DNA of 64,000 bases, taken from positions 1-64,000 of IMG/VR virus record IMGVR_UViG_3300043397_000067; one strand, written 5' to 3'. Every line of letters starts with the position of its first letter. Position 1 is the first letter of the stretch. This stretch comes from a virus. A program made the translations under genes and the position numbers. Below, in pieces: positions 50,502-59,962 of the stretch. The notes below the pieces were generated by a model. That model ran no database searches, was not told where the DNA came from, and saw only the letters and a program-made list of their open reading frames with translations.

Positions 50502-52145
50502 GTGAACAAGTTTGAGGAATTCGTAGCAAAGGCTGGCCCAGTCCATGAGGGTAAGTACACATACTTATCTATAGGTACTGGAAAACGTAGAAAGATAGTT
50601 TATCAGTGTTCTACTCACGGAGTCAAGGAGCAGGACGCTACAGCACACCTAAGAGGTGCTGGATGTGTGGACTGTTCCTATGAGCTTAGAGCCGCTAATA
50701 AAAAACTAACGCTAGAGCAGGCTATTAAAAGGATAGGGTCAAAACATAATAATAAGTACAGTTACTTAAGAATTGGCACTAACTCAGCCAATAAGTCCAC
50801 TGTAGTGTATGTATGTAATAAACATGGAGAGCAAGAGCAGTCCCTAAATGACCACGCTAACGGACACTCATGCTGTGGCTACGATACTTTAAAAGTAAGT
50901 AACTCTGATAGGTATGAGGACTACTTAGCTAAAGCTATTAAAATCCATGGCAATAAATACACGTATAAACCGTCTGATATAGAAGGTTACTTTTTAATCA
51001 CATGCCCTACACATGGAGAGTTTCATAAGAGATTTACAAGCCATGTACACTCCGAAGAAGGGTGTAAGAATTGTGCTTATGAAGCCTTCGGTAAGTCCAT
51101 AAGGTACGACTTTGAAGACTACTGCAGTAGAGCATCTACAGCTCATAATAATAGATATACATATACTGAACTTATATACGGTAAAGGTCGTACACTTATA
51201 AGAGCTGTATGTAGAGAACACGGAGAATTCATACAGAATGCTAAAGACCACTTATCTAAGCTGACTAACTGCCCTAAGTGCAGTAATAGCGGTGTGTCTG
51301 CACCTTCTATAGAGTTATCTGAATACTTAAGCCAGTTCGGTTTAGTAGAGAGTGAATATAGAGTAGAGGGTTGCAGGTTAAGATGGGATATAAAATATAG
51401 TAATACTTTAATAGAGTACGACGGCCTATACTGGCATTCGTCACAGCATAAGAGTAACGCGTACCATAGCGAAAAAAGACGCTTAGCAGAGTCGTCAGGA
51501 TTTAGTCAAATAAATATATTTAGTGATGAGTGGACTAATAAGAAAGCTTTAGTAAAGCGGCTGTTGCTTAATAGGCTTGGATTATCAACAGAGTCTACAG
51601 TCTATGCTAGAAATACTGTAGTATGTATTGTAGATTCAAAAAAAGCTAGTGAGTTCCTAGACTTATACCATATACAGGGCTATAAAAAATCTAGTCACTA
51701 TGTTGGATTAGTATATAGTGGAGAAGTAATAGCTATAATAGGCTATGAAATGCGTGAGTCTGGCAGAGGTAAAACAACGTCTAGCAGCCACATGGAAATT
51801 ACCCGGTACACAACAAGCTGTTCTGTACCGGGTGGGTTCAGTAAATTACTTAGCTTCCTTATAAAGAATAGCCCCGACTTAGTTGAGGTATATACATTCT
51901 CAGATAAAAGGCTATTTTCTGGTACGTTATACGAACGCTGTGGGTTCAAAAAAGTAGCCACTGTAAGACCTAGCTACTTCTACACTGATGGGGTTAGTAG
52001 GTATGACAAGTCTTCATACCAAAAAAGTAAGTTAGCTACTATGACCAACAAAGTTGGCACTGAGGAAGAAATGGCTGCTTCTCTTGGGCTATACAGGGTT
52101 TATGACTGCGGTAAAGTGAAGTGGTCTAAGCGAATCAGCAAATAA
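50502..52145 (+). CDS. Free-standing homing endonuclease, Vsr/EDxHD type with zinc modules
   Basis: 547 residues, starting at GTG 50502. Residues 1-270 hold four copies of a zinc-binding module with the pattern C..HG, then C..C at its end (DUF723-like), for example IVYQCSTHG and ITCPTHGEF. Residues about 285-350 form a Vsr-like nuclease (LIEYDGLYWHSS, then INIFSDEW). The C-terminal 170 residues match the extra domain of Hef-like phage homing enzymes (SSHMEITRY, VYTFSDKRL, GTLYERCGF). The gene is on the strand opposite to the late operon, and its codons are much AT-richer than the neighbours. Both point to acquisition from elsewhere. Confidence 0.85.
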   Translation: MNKFEEFVAKAGPVHEGKYTYLSIGTGKRRKIVYQCSTHGVKEQDATAHLRGAGCVDCSYELRAANKKLTLEQAIKRIGSKHNNKYSYLRIGTNSANKSTVVYVCNKHGEQEQSLNDHANGHSCCGYDTLKVSNSDRYEDYLAKAIKIHGNKYTYKPSDIEGYFLITCPTHGEFHKRFTSHVHSEEGCKNCAYEAFGKSIRYDFEDYCSRASTAHNNRYTYTELIYGKGRTLIRAVCREHGEFIQNAKDHLSKLTNCPKCSNSGVSAPSIELSEYLSQFGLVESEYRVEGCRLRWDIKYSNTLIEYDGLYWHSSQHKSNAYHSEKRRLAESSGFSQINIFSDEWTNKKALVKRLLLNRLGLSTESTVYARNTVVCIVDSKKASEFLDLYHIQGYKKSSHYVGLVYSGEVIAIIGYEMRESGRGKTTSSSHMEITRYTTSCSVPGGFSKLLSFLIKNSPDLVEVYTFSDKRLFSGTLYERCGFKKVATVRPSYFYTDGVSRYDKSSYQKSKLATMTNKVGTEEEMAASLGLYRVYDCGKVKWSKRISK

Positions 52146-52171
52146 ATAAGGGACCCTAGGGTCCCTTATTT
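52144..52171. terminator. Bidirectional terminator between homing gene and capsid gene
   Basis: A perfect 28-base palindrome, AAATAAGGGACCC and its complement with centre TA. It ends the + strand homing gene and the - strand capsid transcript at one site, which protects each from read-through by the other. Confidence 0.75.
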
Positions 52172-52189
52172 ACTCAATGAACATTATGT

Positions 52190-53407
52190 TCAGGAGATGG
52201 TAAGCGCGTCAAACGGCTTCAAGTCGGTATCGCCCATCGTGCGGTAGACTTCCTCAGACCACTGCATCGTCATAGCTTCGCTGCGACGCAGAACGAAGGC
52301 TTCCGAAGCCGTGTAGTTAGCAGACACGTTCTGCACACGGGTGATAGCGTAACGGCTATCAACAGCGTACACAGTGTTTGCAGGCACTGGACCACCGTCG
52401 GTAGCTGCATCCGTGATGAACCACACCACATCGTTACCAAAGCCGACATTTGCAGCACGGGCTTGTGGGTCAATACGAGCCAAGGTTGGGTCGTAGTTGG
52501 TAGTACCGGGGCGACCGGTACGGCTTTCAACCTTCAGGTACGTGTCAATGTCGCCCATTACGTGAGTAACGGTACGGAACTTGCGGTTACGGGCAAGGAA
52601 CTTGACCCAAGCTTTGTGGGTGAGCACACCGCCAGTAGCAGCAGCATCCAAGCTGGTAGAAGTCACAGCAGACACAGCACCCACGATCAGGTCACTGTTA
52701 CCAGTGAATAGATCAGCAATGTACTGGTACACGCGACCATCTTTTTCCACTTCCAGATAGCGGCCCATCGTCAGGGCAACCATGTCCAGAGTAGAGGCGC
52801 GCAGAGCCTGCTGAGAGAACTCAAGCTGGATACCGTAGGTAGGCAGCTTGCGGATACGGTCGGAGGTGCCGAAGCGCATGATGGTCGGGGCTTCTGCAAA
52901 CTGAGCGATACGCTGAGCGCGGGCTTGCTCAGGACCGTTCAGGGTGCCGTAGCTGATAACGGGCTGCTCGAAGTTTTCGTTAGCAATGGACAGCTCTTGG
53001 CCAACCATGCCGTTGAAAACGTTGCCGTCCGTAGTACGGTCTTTCATCATCTTGTCTTCGACAAGTTGAATCAGAGCAGCAGGGAACAGGGTACGAGAAG
53101 CGCTACCGAAAGGCGTACCGGAATCACGAGCGTTACCGGCAGCTTCAAAGCCGCTAGAACCGTCCAAGATTTCAGCCACCGTCTTGTCACGCAGACCAAA
53201 AGCGTTGTCACCGGCGACCGACAGGCCTTCCGAAGCAAACAACTGCTGCGCGGCAGTACCGAGCTTAGCGTCAAAGTCGCTGAACTCACGGTTGATATAG
53301 GCTGCAACGCTCAGATTGGCGCGTTGAGCGTTCTGGTACATCTCAGCGCCAAGGCGCTCAGGTGCTACGTGCTGGATAACGCCAGCGGTGTCTTGGTAGA
53401 ATGCCAT
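52190..53407 (-). CDS. Major capsid protein (HK97 fold)
   Basis: 405 residues. N-terminal helical region 1-110 (possible delta/scaffold part), then the HK97-like pattern: FEQPVISYGTLN (E-loop), RKLPTYGIQLEFSQQALRAS (spine helix), AWVKFLARNRKFRTVTHVMG and C-terminal VYAVDSRYAITRVQN. SD AAGGAG before ATG 53407. Strong codon bias as expected for the most abundant protein. Confidence 0.87.
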   Translation of the reverse strand: MAFYQDTAGVIQHVAPERLGAEMYQNAQRANLSVAAYINREFSDFDAKLGTAAQQLFASEGLSVAGDNAFGLRDKTVAEILDGSSGFEAAGNARDSGTPFGSASRTLFPAALIQLVEDKMMKDRTTDGNVFNGMVGQELSIANENFEQPVISYGTLNGPEQARAQRIAQFAEAPTIMRFGTSDRIRKLPTYGIQLEFSQQALRASTLDMVALTMGRYLEVEKDGRVYQYIADLFTGNSDLIVGAVSAVTSTSLDAAATGGVLTHKAWVKFLARNRKFRTVTHVMGDIDTYLKVESRTGRPGTTNYDPTLARIDPQARAANVGFGNDVVWFITDAATDGGPVPANTVYAVDSRYAITRVQNVSANYTASEAFVLRRSEAMTMQWSEEVYRTMGDTDLKPFDALTIS

Positions 53408-53437
53408 TTTGTGAACTCCTTATTTGTGTGTAGTGGA

Positions 53438-53911
53438 TTAGCAGACTTCCATGATAACACCGGAAGTACCAACGGCACCAGTACCGGCAGTACCAAGCGA
53501 AACCACGCGCCACTTGTAGACGATGCCCGTAGCTGCAGCCGTAGCTTTGCAAACCTTGGGATACACAGTCATTGCCGTATTACGAGCAACTGGAGTACCA
53601 GTAACCACATAATCACCCACAGCGATGGTGCCAGTGCCGGGCGTAGCTTGCAGACCATCAAAGGTCACATCAAGGATGCCTTCACAGATAACGCCACCGA
53701 TGGAGAAGCCGTTTTGCGTAGCCGGTTCCACGGAAGTGATAACGGCTTCGATTTCATTGCCTACTGCACAGAGGTCATACTGACTCTCAGCGGCCAGCTT
53801 GACAAACTTGCCAGCATCATTTTCGCTGTAGTTGACACCTTGAGCGCCAAGACGAACGGTGATAGCCGTGTCCTGTACACCCTGAGGGCGGATATAGTGT
53901 TGACGTGCCAT
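53438..53911 (-). CDS. Capsid decoration protein
   Basis: 157 residues, beta-rich, Gly/Ala/Thr-rich (GVICEGILDVTFDGLQATPG, AVGDYVVTGTP). It sits between protease/scaffold and capsid gene, the usual place of lambda gpD-like proteins. SD AAGGAG before ATG 53911. Confidence 0.7.
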   Translation of the reverse strand: MARQHYIRPQGVQDTAITVRLGAQGVNYSENDAGKFVKLAAESQYDLCAVGNEIEAVITSVEPATQNGFSIGGVICEGILDVTFDGLQATPGTGTIAVGDYVVTGTPVARNTAMTVYPKVCKATAAATGIVYKWRVVSLGTAGTGAVGTSGVIMEVC

Positions 53912-53937
53912 GTTAGTGACTCCTTAGAAATGGCGGG

Positions 53938-54435
53938 TTATTTAGAGACAAGTGCTGCAAACATGGGACTCACCCGAGCCGTAGGCTTAGGTGCGTCCTC
54001 ACTAGCGGCGGTTGCAGCGACCCCGCCCACTTTCATTTTCTTACGGTACTCAACAGACAGCCGTGCATGCTCTGCAAGCACTTCCGATGCAGACATAGTA
54101 GCCGTGTCAACAGTCTGGTTGAGTGGAACACTCATGTTCTTCACAGACACTCGAACAATATCAAGGGCAGCATTAAGTTGCACCTTGTTAGCGTCCAGCT
54201 CTGCCTTAGCAGCTATGGCTTCTGCAGTAGCAGCGGCAGCAGCCACATTAGCATCCGACACCATCTTCTGCAGAACAGTCAGTGTATCAGCGCCGCTTTC
54301 AGCAGCCGCAGGTACGACAGTAGCAGTAGTTTCGGTAGTACTGGCAGTAGCTTCCGTAGCTTCTTTATCTTCTGCATCAAGGTCAACACCAGCAGCAAGT
54401 GCTTCAAGGTGTTCCTGTGAGAGTGGTTTTGGCAT
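53938..54435 (-). CDS. Nested scaffold protein (Nu3-like)
   Basis: An in-frame ATG at 54435 (codon 317 of the protease gene) is preceded by AAGGAACACCA, an SD at the right distance. It would make 165 residues, starting MPKPLSQEHLEALAAGVD, corresponding exactly to the scaffold part. It matches the known Nu3-in-C arrangement. Confidence 0.65.
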   Translation of the reverse strand: MPKPLSQEHLEALAAGVDLDAEDKEATEATASTTETTATVVPAAAESGADTLTVLQKMVSDANVAAAAATAEAIAAKAELDANKVQLNAALDIVRVSVKNMSVPLNQTVDTATMSASEVLAEHARLSVEYRKKMKVGGVAATAASEDAPKPTARVSPMFAALVSK

Positions 54436-55383
54436 TGGTGTTCCTTGCGAATTGGGCGAATTATCTGCCAAAACATCAGTACCGGGAAGCGTAGATGCTT
54501 GAACTGTGCCACTATTGGAAGATTCAGCTTTGAAATTAGACGCTTGCGCCCTCGCTTTAGCCTTGTCTGCCAAGGAAGCAGCCTTGGCAAAGGCATCTTC
54601 AAAGGTGCCCACCTTGTCCACAAGGCCCACATCTACGGCTTGCTGCCCAATAAACTCCCGGCCTTGACCAAACTTACCATCTGCTACAGACTTAGTAACT
54701 CCACGAGCATCAGCCATATAGCCCAAGAAAATGCTGCTAAGCGTATCGGCTTGAGCCTGCAACTGGTCCTTGGCTTTCTGGCTAAGTGGCTCAACTGCTG
54801 TTGCAAGTGCCTTGCTGTCGCCGGAGCGAATAACTGTAGGCGTAATGCCGTCAGCAGCAAGCTGCTTAGAGCGTTCTACATGAGTAATCATCGTACCAAT
54901 GCTACCAACCAATGAGGTTTCACCGACTACAGAGTAGCGTGCAGATGCACCAATCCACAACGCAGCACTAGCCATGCGCGAACCCGAATAGGTGACAACA
55001 GGCTTTACCTTGTCAACGCGACGAATAAGAGCGGCAGTTTCTGACACACCATCGACTTGGCCACCACCGGACTTTACGTTAAGGAGAATGGAGCCAACTG
55101 AGGGGTCAGTAACGGCCATTGCAAGCGCGTCACGAATGTCACCATACCCAGTAACGCCAAAGTATAGTCCGTAGCCGACATTACCGTCAACTAAAGAGCC
55201 ACTAACCGTGATGATAGCAACCCCATTTTGCTTTTCATACATCATCTTTGCAAGGTCAGGGTTATCTGACAAAGCAGCAACGATCTGGTTTTTCTCCATA
55301 CCAAGGATTTCACCCTTGTTAAGGGCTATAACGGAAGCGTCATAGGAATCCTGAGAACCTAACCAAAGAATTGACTTATACAT
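53938..55383 (-). CDS. S49-family prohead protease with C-terminal scaffold
   Basis: Residues about 50-275 are a ClpP/SppA-like serine protease: ILLNVKSGGGQVDG, RMASAALWIGASARY with the likely nucleophile Ser139, and VGSIGTMI. Residues 280-481 are Ala/Thr/Glu-rich coiled coil, typical of a scaffold. This is the lambda C/Nu3 plan: the protease removes the scaffold in prohead maturation. Confidence 0.87.
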   Translation of the reverse strand: MYKSILWLGSQDSYDASVIALNKGEILGMEKNQIVAALSDNPDLAKMMYEKQNGVAIITVSGSLVDGNVGYGLYFGVTGYGDIRDALAMAVTDPSVGSILLNVKSGGGQVDGVSETAALIRRVDKVKPVVTYSGSRMASAALWIGASARYSVVGETSLVGSIGTMITHVERSKQLAADGITPTVIRSGDSKALATAVEPLSQKAKDQLQAQADTLSSIFLGYMADARGVTKSVADGKFGQGREFIGQQAVDVGLVDKVGTFEDAFAKAASLADKAKARAQASNFKAESSNSGTVQASTLPGTDVLADNSPNSQGTPMPKPLSQEHLEALAAGVDLDAEDKEATEATASTTETTATVVPAAAESGADTLTVLQKMVSDANVAAAAATAEAIAAKAELDANKVQLNAALDIVRVSVKNMSVPLNQTVDTATMSASEVLAEHARLSVEYRKKMKVGGVAATAASEDAPKPTARVSPMFAALVSK

Positions 55384-55793
55384 TACAAAAGCTCCATGAG
55401 TATAATGGCAAGTTCTTCATCGGAGATTCCGACCTTACCCTCTGCCACCATTGTACCAATGCTTGACTTGGAAGATACACGCAAAACAGCCAGTCTAGCG
55501 CCTGATTTAACTGTGACATTTCCGATTTTGGTAGTGGTATCTACCGTTACTAGTTCCAGAGCTACACCAACTTTAGCCTCTAGCTTATTTATAGTAGCTT
55601 GAGTAAGTACACCTTCTAGGCGTACATGCTTGGCTACTCTGTTGTATTTTTTGGCTTGGTATGGATTAGCATAAGCACCACCGAATGTCTGGTTTGGTGC
55701 TTCTGGTAACTCTATAGCTATGTAAGTAAAGCCCTGCAATGCAAGTGCCATTACTCCGTAACCTATGCCTTGCAGTGCTATATTAAGGCTCAT
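55383..55793 (-). CDS. Hypothetical virion protein before the protease
   Basis: 136 residues, beta-rich with a helical start (GYGVMALALQGFTYIAIEL) and end. Overlaps the repetitive protein gene by 4 bases and abuts the protease start. No family recognised. Confidence 0.55.
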   Translation of the reverse strand: MSLNIALQGIGYGVMALALQGFTYIAIELPEAPNQTFGGAYANPYQAKKYNRVAKHVRLEGVLTQATINKLEAKVGVALELVTVDTTTKIGNVTVKSGARLAVLRVSSKSSIGTMVAEGKVGISDEELAIILMELL

Positions 55794-57430
55794 ACTCTGG
55801 TTACCGTAGTTACATTACCAACTGTATTTATAGTCTGTGTAATAGAGCCCGCTGATCTTGTGTTATTGCTTACTGTAAGATCAGCACCTATACCATGCAG
55901 CATAGCAAGTTCGCTGAGCATTACGGATACGTTAGCATCCGTAAAGCTTGGCTCCTCAAGTGTACTTACAGTAACTATATCTGTCCCTGTAACAGCTTGT
56001 ACCAGCGAGCCTGCCTGCCTTCCAGTAGGGCTTACTACTAATGGGTCGCTGCTAAGGCCGTGAAGCTTGTATATCTTAAATAACTTAAGTATATCTTCTG
56101 TACTAATCAAGTACAGTATCGAGCCGCTACCGGCTACTGGCGTTACCGTGATTGGCCGTAGTGAAGACAAAGCGCCTGCGCCAGCACTCGCCAAACCCTG
56201 AGCAGGCGTAAAGCTGACCTGTGGGCAGGTAGCTACTCCAGTAGCATTTACTGTAGCATAACCGTTAGGCGTAGCTATATTTATGCTTGAGCAAGCTGTA
56301 GTAGCAGTAGCGTCTACTCTTGCTATAGCATTTGGTGCAGCAAGCTGCACAGCTTGATTACTAGCGGATACAGTAGCACTTCCGCTAGCACTAGCTGTTG
56401 GTGCTTGTAAATTCACCAGGGCTACTGCACCAGAACCCGTAGCTTCATTAGTAAAGTAACCACTTCCCTGTACTGGGGTTGTAGTTACTACAGGCGTTGA
56501 CCCGCTAGCTACTGCACTACCAGAACTGTTAGCTACTGGAGCGGCTATAACTACTACAGAGTTAGTGGTACTAGCTACTGCACTGCCTGAGCCAGTAACA
56601 GTAGTAGCAACTACAGATACCGATGCTAAGCTTGCGCTAGCTGCTGCGCTACCGTTAGCTGATACTGTTTCTGCCGTAACAGATACTGGGGCTACAGTTA
56701 CAGAACCAAGTCCAGAGCCGTTGGCACTTGCTGTGGGTGCGGCAAGTATTGCCGTTGGCAAAGACGCACTAATAAGTCCCGAGCCGTTTGCGCTAGCTGC
56801 TGGAGCAGTAACAACCGCTGCTGCGGGTGCAGTGCTTGCTGATGCAGTACCGGTAGCTGAACCAGCCACAGGTGTAAGGTTTATTACAGTGCTTGCAGCA
56901 GACGCAGTAACAGATACGTTGCCAGTAGCGGCAGGAGCTACTATAGATACGCTAGCAAGTGCAGCACTCGCTGTATTGGAAACTGTAGCAGCACCGGATA
57001 CCGATGAAATAGATACAGCAGATATGGAACCACTACCAGTAGCGTTAGAATTAGCTACTCCAGTACCATTTGGCGCTACTACTGTTACAACACTATTAGC
57101 AGCAGAACCTACCGCAGAACCACTACCAGTACCGGTAGTAGGGGTAGCCGATAATGGATTAATGGTAGCAGAAGCAACCCCTGAACCATTTGCAGTAGCA
57201 GCAGGAACTACTACAGTCGCAGGTGAAACTACAGAGCTACCAACTGCTGTGCCAGAAGCAGTACCAGCAAGTGCTACAACAGATAAACCGCTGACTACAC
57301 TGCTAGCAGACGCACTGCCACTACCGCTGCCAGTAGCAAATACTAAGCTGATAGCGGAAAGTGAGCCACTACCCGTGGCATCTACTCCACCGCCACCGCC
57401 TACGGCTGTAAGGGCTAGTAGCAGTGACAT
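55790..57430 (-). CDS. Repetitive Ala/Ser/Gly/Thr/Val-rich protein, probable capsid fibre
   Basis: 546 residues. Residues 1-420 are low-complexity repeats of about 20-25 residues with ATGSGSAxAS and VxVVAPxATG patterns. They could form a beta-solenoid or extended rod. Residues about 430-546 are a different, ordered domain (ILKLFKIYKLHGLSSDPLVV). The location between portal and protease suggests a head fibre or neck whisker. Not recognised as a family. Confidence 0.6.
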   Translation of the reverse strand: MSLLLALTAVGGGGGVDATGSGSLSAISLVFATGSGSGSASASSVVSGLSVVALAGTASGTAVGSSVVSPATVVVPAATANGSGVASATINPLSATPTTGTGSGSAVGSAANSVVTVVAPNGTGVANSNATGSGSISAVSISSVSGAATVSNTASAALASVSIVAPAATGNVSVTASAASTVINLTPVAGSATGTASASTAPAAAVVTAPAASANGSGLISASLPTAILAAPTASANGSGLGSVTVAPVSVTAETVSANGSAAASASLASVSVVATTVTGSGSAVASTTNSVVVIAAPVANSSGSAVASGSTPVVTTTPVQGSGYFTNEATGSGAVALVNLQAPTASASGSATVSASNQAVQLAAPNAIARVDATATTACSSINIATPNGYATVNATGVATCPQVSFTPAQGLASAGAGALSSLRPITVTPVAGSGSILYLISTEDILKLFKIYKLHGLSSDPLVVSPTGRQAGSLVQAVTGTDIVTVSTLEEPSFTDANVSVMLSELAMLHGIGADLTVSNNTRSAGSITQTINTVGNVTTVTRV

Positions 57431-57443
57431 TTACTCTCCGTGT

Positions 57444-57725
57444 TTAGCTTACTGTTCCGGGTTCAATTAGGCCATTTTGCACAAGGTAGGCATAAACAGA
57501 GTATGATAAATCATCCCTGCGACTTAACCCATGGATGGGTTGTGAATCCAGTATAGCAGAAACTCCAGCCTCGTCTATCTGGAATGCCTGCTCACTAATA
57601 GCGTTAAATACTTCGTCCTCGCCAACATACCCAAATCTAACAGATACACTAGCCCTTCCATCAGGGTATAGCGTAAGAGGAAGCAGCTTTAACTGCTTTT
57701 TGTACACCCCGTAGGAAACAGGCAT
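57444..57725 (-). CDS. Small protein beside the surface protein genes
   Basis: 93 residues, alpha/beta (KQLKLLPLTLYPDGRASVSV, then DEAGVSAILDSQP). ATG 57725, 3 bases after the previous stop. Function unknown. Confidence 0.55.
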   Translation of the reverse strand: MPVSYGVYKKQLKLLPLTLYPDGRASVSVRFGYVGEDEVFNAISEQAFQIDEAGVSAILDSQPIHGLSRRDDLSYSVYAYLVQNGLIEPGTVS

Positions 57726-57728
57726 AGC

Positions 57729-59213
57729 TTACTCCCATCCGTATATAAACGTAATGTTATGTGCCACAGTACCAGCCGTTGGTGCTGCACCAACCTTCTT
57801 CTTGACGCACTGTACAAACTCACCGGGGTTGACGAACACTGGTGCATCGTCCAGATCAAGCCAGATATCCTGCAGCATTATAAGTGCAGCAGCACCCGAT
57901 GCTACCGACTGCACACCCATAGGGATACGCCTAGGGGCTTTAGTAGCAGTACCCTCGGCAGTAGCAAGTGATACTGCAGTGTGGCCGAAAGCAAGTGACC
58001 ATACAGCGTTATAACCGCCGCCAGTAAGTGCGGTCTGTATGAAGCTTTGAATCTTCACACCGCGTACTACAAGTCTTGCGCCACGGGCGTTAACAGTGGC
58101 AGCTGGCACTTGGAAAGACTGAATGATACCATCAGTAGTTACTGCCAGCGTATCGGTTTCCCAGAACTGACCACCAAGTCCAGAACCTAAGGCTGCAGTC
58201 GTGTTAGTTGGTACTGCTGCAGTCGGGTTAGCACTATTGGCAAAGCTAGCCAAGCTTCCTTGAGTAGCACCATCAAGTGCTTGGTAGCTGCCGTAAATAC
58301 GGTTGCCCATAGTAGACATTACCGTAGCAATGTTACTGCCGCCGAGTCGCACGCTGTAGCCGCTTTCTGACGCTTGCAATGCGCCACCAGAAGCTCCACC
58401 AGTAACCCGGTGTTGGAAGAACTTACGCAAGGACTGCGACATGCACATCCGGCCTTGACCTGCTGGCAGCGGAATGATACCCATCAGCACAGCACCAGTA
58501 CCATCATTCATCCAGAATGCTGCGTACACTCCGCCAATGTAGAGGATATACTGGTATCGCTTATTCAGCGTATACTGCCAAGGAGAAGCATTAGAGGAGG
58601 AAATCGGGAAGATACCAGTAGAGGTTTCCGCTCCGTTGTAGCTGGCAATACCCTGCAAGCCCGAGCTATTAAGCCGGAAAAACACACCATCAGTAGGTGC
58701 TGCCGCTGTAATGGTGGCGGTCTGGCCCCCAAACTCTACAAAGTTGTTCGTAGGGCAGTTAGCAGAAAAAGCTACTTCTTGGTCAAAAGACAGGGTATGC
58801 GTTCCAATAGCAGGAAACGATGCATAGGTCTGAATGCCTGAAAAAGAACCAGCAGCAGAGCCTGATACATTAGCACTATTACTGGTAAAGTTACCAGCAA
58901 CAAAGCCGTTAGCAAATGTGGTAGCAAGTGAGGTATGCTTACCTGTATACTGAGCAGCCGCAGAGTAGGAGTACTCGTCAAGTTGAATATCTTGGCTAAC
59001 CCGGCCACGATAATCAATATCAACTTCCATAGAAGCAAGCCGTGCTACACCTGTAATGACACCTTGGTCATTTTCAGAGAATGTCCTAGTAGCACCAACA
59101 TTAGCAGCATTAGCCCACGCATCCGTTTCGGTAACTACTTCAAGTGACCTGTAGGAGTTAACGTCTGCGCCAGTCCCAGATACTGCACCTACGATTGTGT
59201 TGTCCATTGACAT
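57729..59213 (-). CDS. Large beta-rich virion surface protein
   Basis: 494 residues, Ser/Ala/Thr/Gly-rich beta protein. The middle part (about 150-300) looks like a jelly-roll or lectin-type fold (TLSFDQEVAFSAN, YQYILYIGGVYAAFW). The end resembles a domain common on phage surface proteins (VNPGEFVQCVKKKVG). May be a head decoration or a fibre knob. Confidence 0.6.
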   Translation of the reverse strand: MSMDNTIVGAVSGTGADVNSYRSLEVVTETDAWANAANVGATRTFSENDQGVITGVARLASMEVDIDYRGRVSQDIQLDEYSYSAAAQYTGKHTSLATTFANGFVAGNFTSNSANVSGSAAGSFSGIQTYASFPAIGTHTLSFDQEVAFSANCPTNNFVEFGGQTATITAAAPTDGVFFRLNSSGLQGIASYNGAETSTGIFPISSSNASPWQYTLNKRYQYILYIGGVYAAFWMNDGTGAVLMGIIPLPAGQGRMCMSQSLRKFFQHRVTGGASGGALQASESGYSVRLGGSNIATVMSTMGNRIYGSYQALDGATQGSLASFANSANPTAAVPTNTTAALGSGLGGQFWETDTLAVTTDGIIQSFQVPAATVNARGARLVVRGVKIQSFIQTALTGGGYNAVWSLAFGHTAVSLATAEGTATKAPRRIPMGVQSVASGAAALIMLQDIWLDLDDAPVFVNPGEFVQCVKKKVGAAPTAGTVAHNITFIYGWE

Positions 59214-59225
59214 AGTAGTTCCTTA

Positions 59226-59519
59226 TTAGTCTGCCCAAACCCAGCGCACCTTGTAGGTGCCTTGCAGTTTCTGTTGTGATGTTGCGTATATGGTAAAACC
59301 GGTAGCTGCTGTCGGTGTACCACAAGTCAAGCCGCAGAACACGTCAAAGTACCTGTGGTCCCTTGCAGTATGGTCAGCCGTGCTGTCATCACCCATTACC
59401 CAAGCCTCTGCCTTACTCGTAGCGCTTATAGTGCCCTGACCAGAAACGACGACCGTTGCTTCGTTAGAGCCGGGAAAGGCTCCGAAGTTAATAGTCGCTG
59501 TTCCGGTTCCAGTAGCCAT
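59226..59519 (-). CDS. Small virion surface protein
   Basis: 97 residues, beta-rich (TATINFGAFPGSNEATVVVSG). The same short beta proteins are seen near capsid genes of many phages. Its ATG overlaps the previous stop. Confidence 0.55.
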   Translation of the reverse strand: MATGTGTATINFGAFPGSNEATVVVSGQGTISATSKAEAWVMGDDSTADHTARDHRYFDVFCGLTCGTPTAATGFTIYATSQQKLQGTYKVRWVWAD

Positions 59520-59950
59520 TATGCGTTAATGTAGAGAGGTGTGGTGTACGTGATGCCGTAGTTACCGTTCGTGCTGGTAATGGTGCCGCCAAAGTCGACA
59601 AAGCTAATAAGCTTGTCGGTAGCTGCTGTACCGGTTGAAAGATAAATGATAGCGCCGACTGCCGAAATGCTAGCAGCAGTCCAGCCAGCCACAATATTCG
59701 ATGGGGTCACTGGAACTCTATTATTAGTGGTATCTACTGCACCCACCGTCATCGTCTGTGCAATACCACCAGTAGCGTAACCACCACCAGCGGCAACTTC
59801 GTTCGTCACATCAGAGCGGTTAACCCATGCGTCGATGTTACCAGCGCTTGGAACAGATGTTACGAGTAGTACCTTAAAAGTACCCGAAGCAAAGTTAACT
59901 CCAGCCCTAGCAAGGTGGTCTGCCAAGTTGGTAAAGTTCGATGATGCCAT
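59519..59950 (-). CDS. Probable surface/decoration protein, paralogue A
   Basis: 143 residues. FKVLLVTSVP, then NEVAAGGGYATGGIAQ and a beta-rich end match a domain often seen in phage capsid-associated proteins. The same outline (ALYSDM, EVAAGATTGYATGGKS) occurs in the neighbouring gene at 59963, so the two are paralogues. Confidence 0.6.
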   Translation of the reverse strand: MASSNFTNLADHLARAGVNFASGTFKVLLVTSVPSAGNIDAWVNRSDVTNEVAAGGGYATGGIAQTMTVGAVDTTNNRVPVTPSNIVAGWTAASISAVGAIIYLSTGTAATDKLISFVDFGGTITSTNGNYGITYTTPLYINA

Positions 59951-59962
59951 GCTAAAGCTCCG

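Noticed and set aside
52925-54502. 525-codon + strand frame across capsid, decoration and protease genes
   Set aside because: It crosses several secure - strand genes and their spacers, and has no recognisable domain.
56565-57470. 301-codon + strand frame
   Set aside because: Antisense of the repetitive Ala/Ser/Gly protein; same codon-bias effect.
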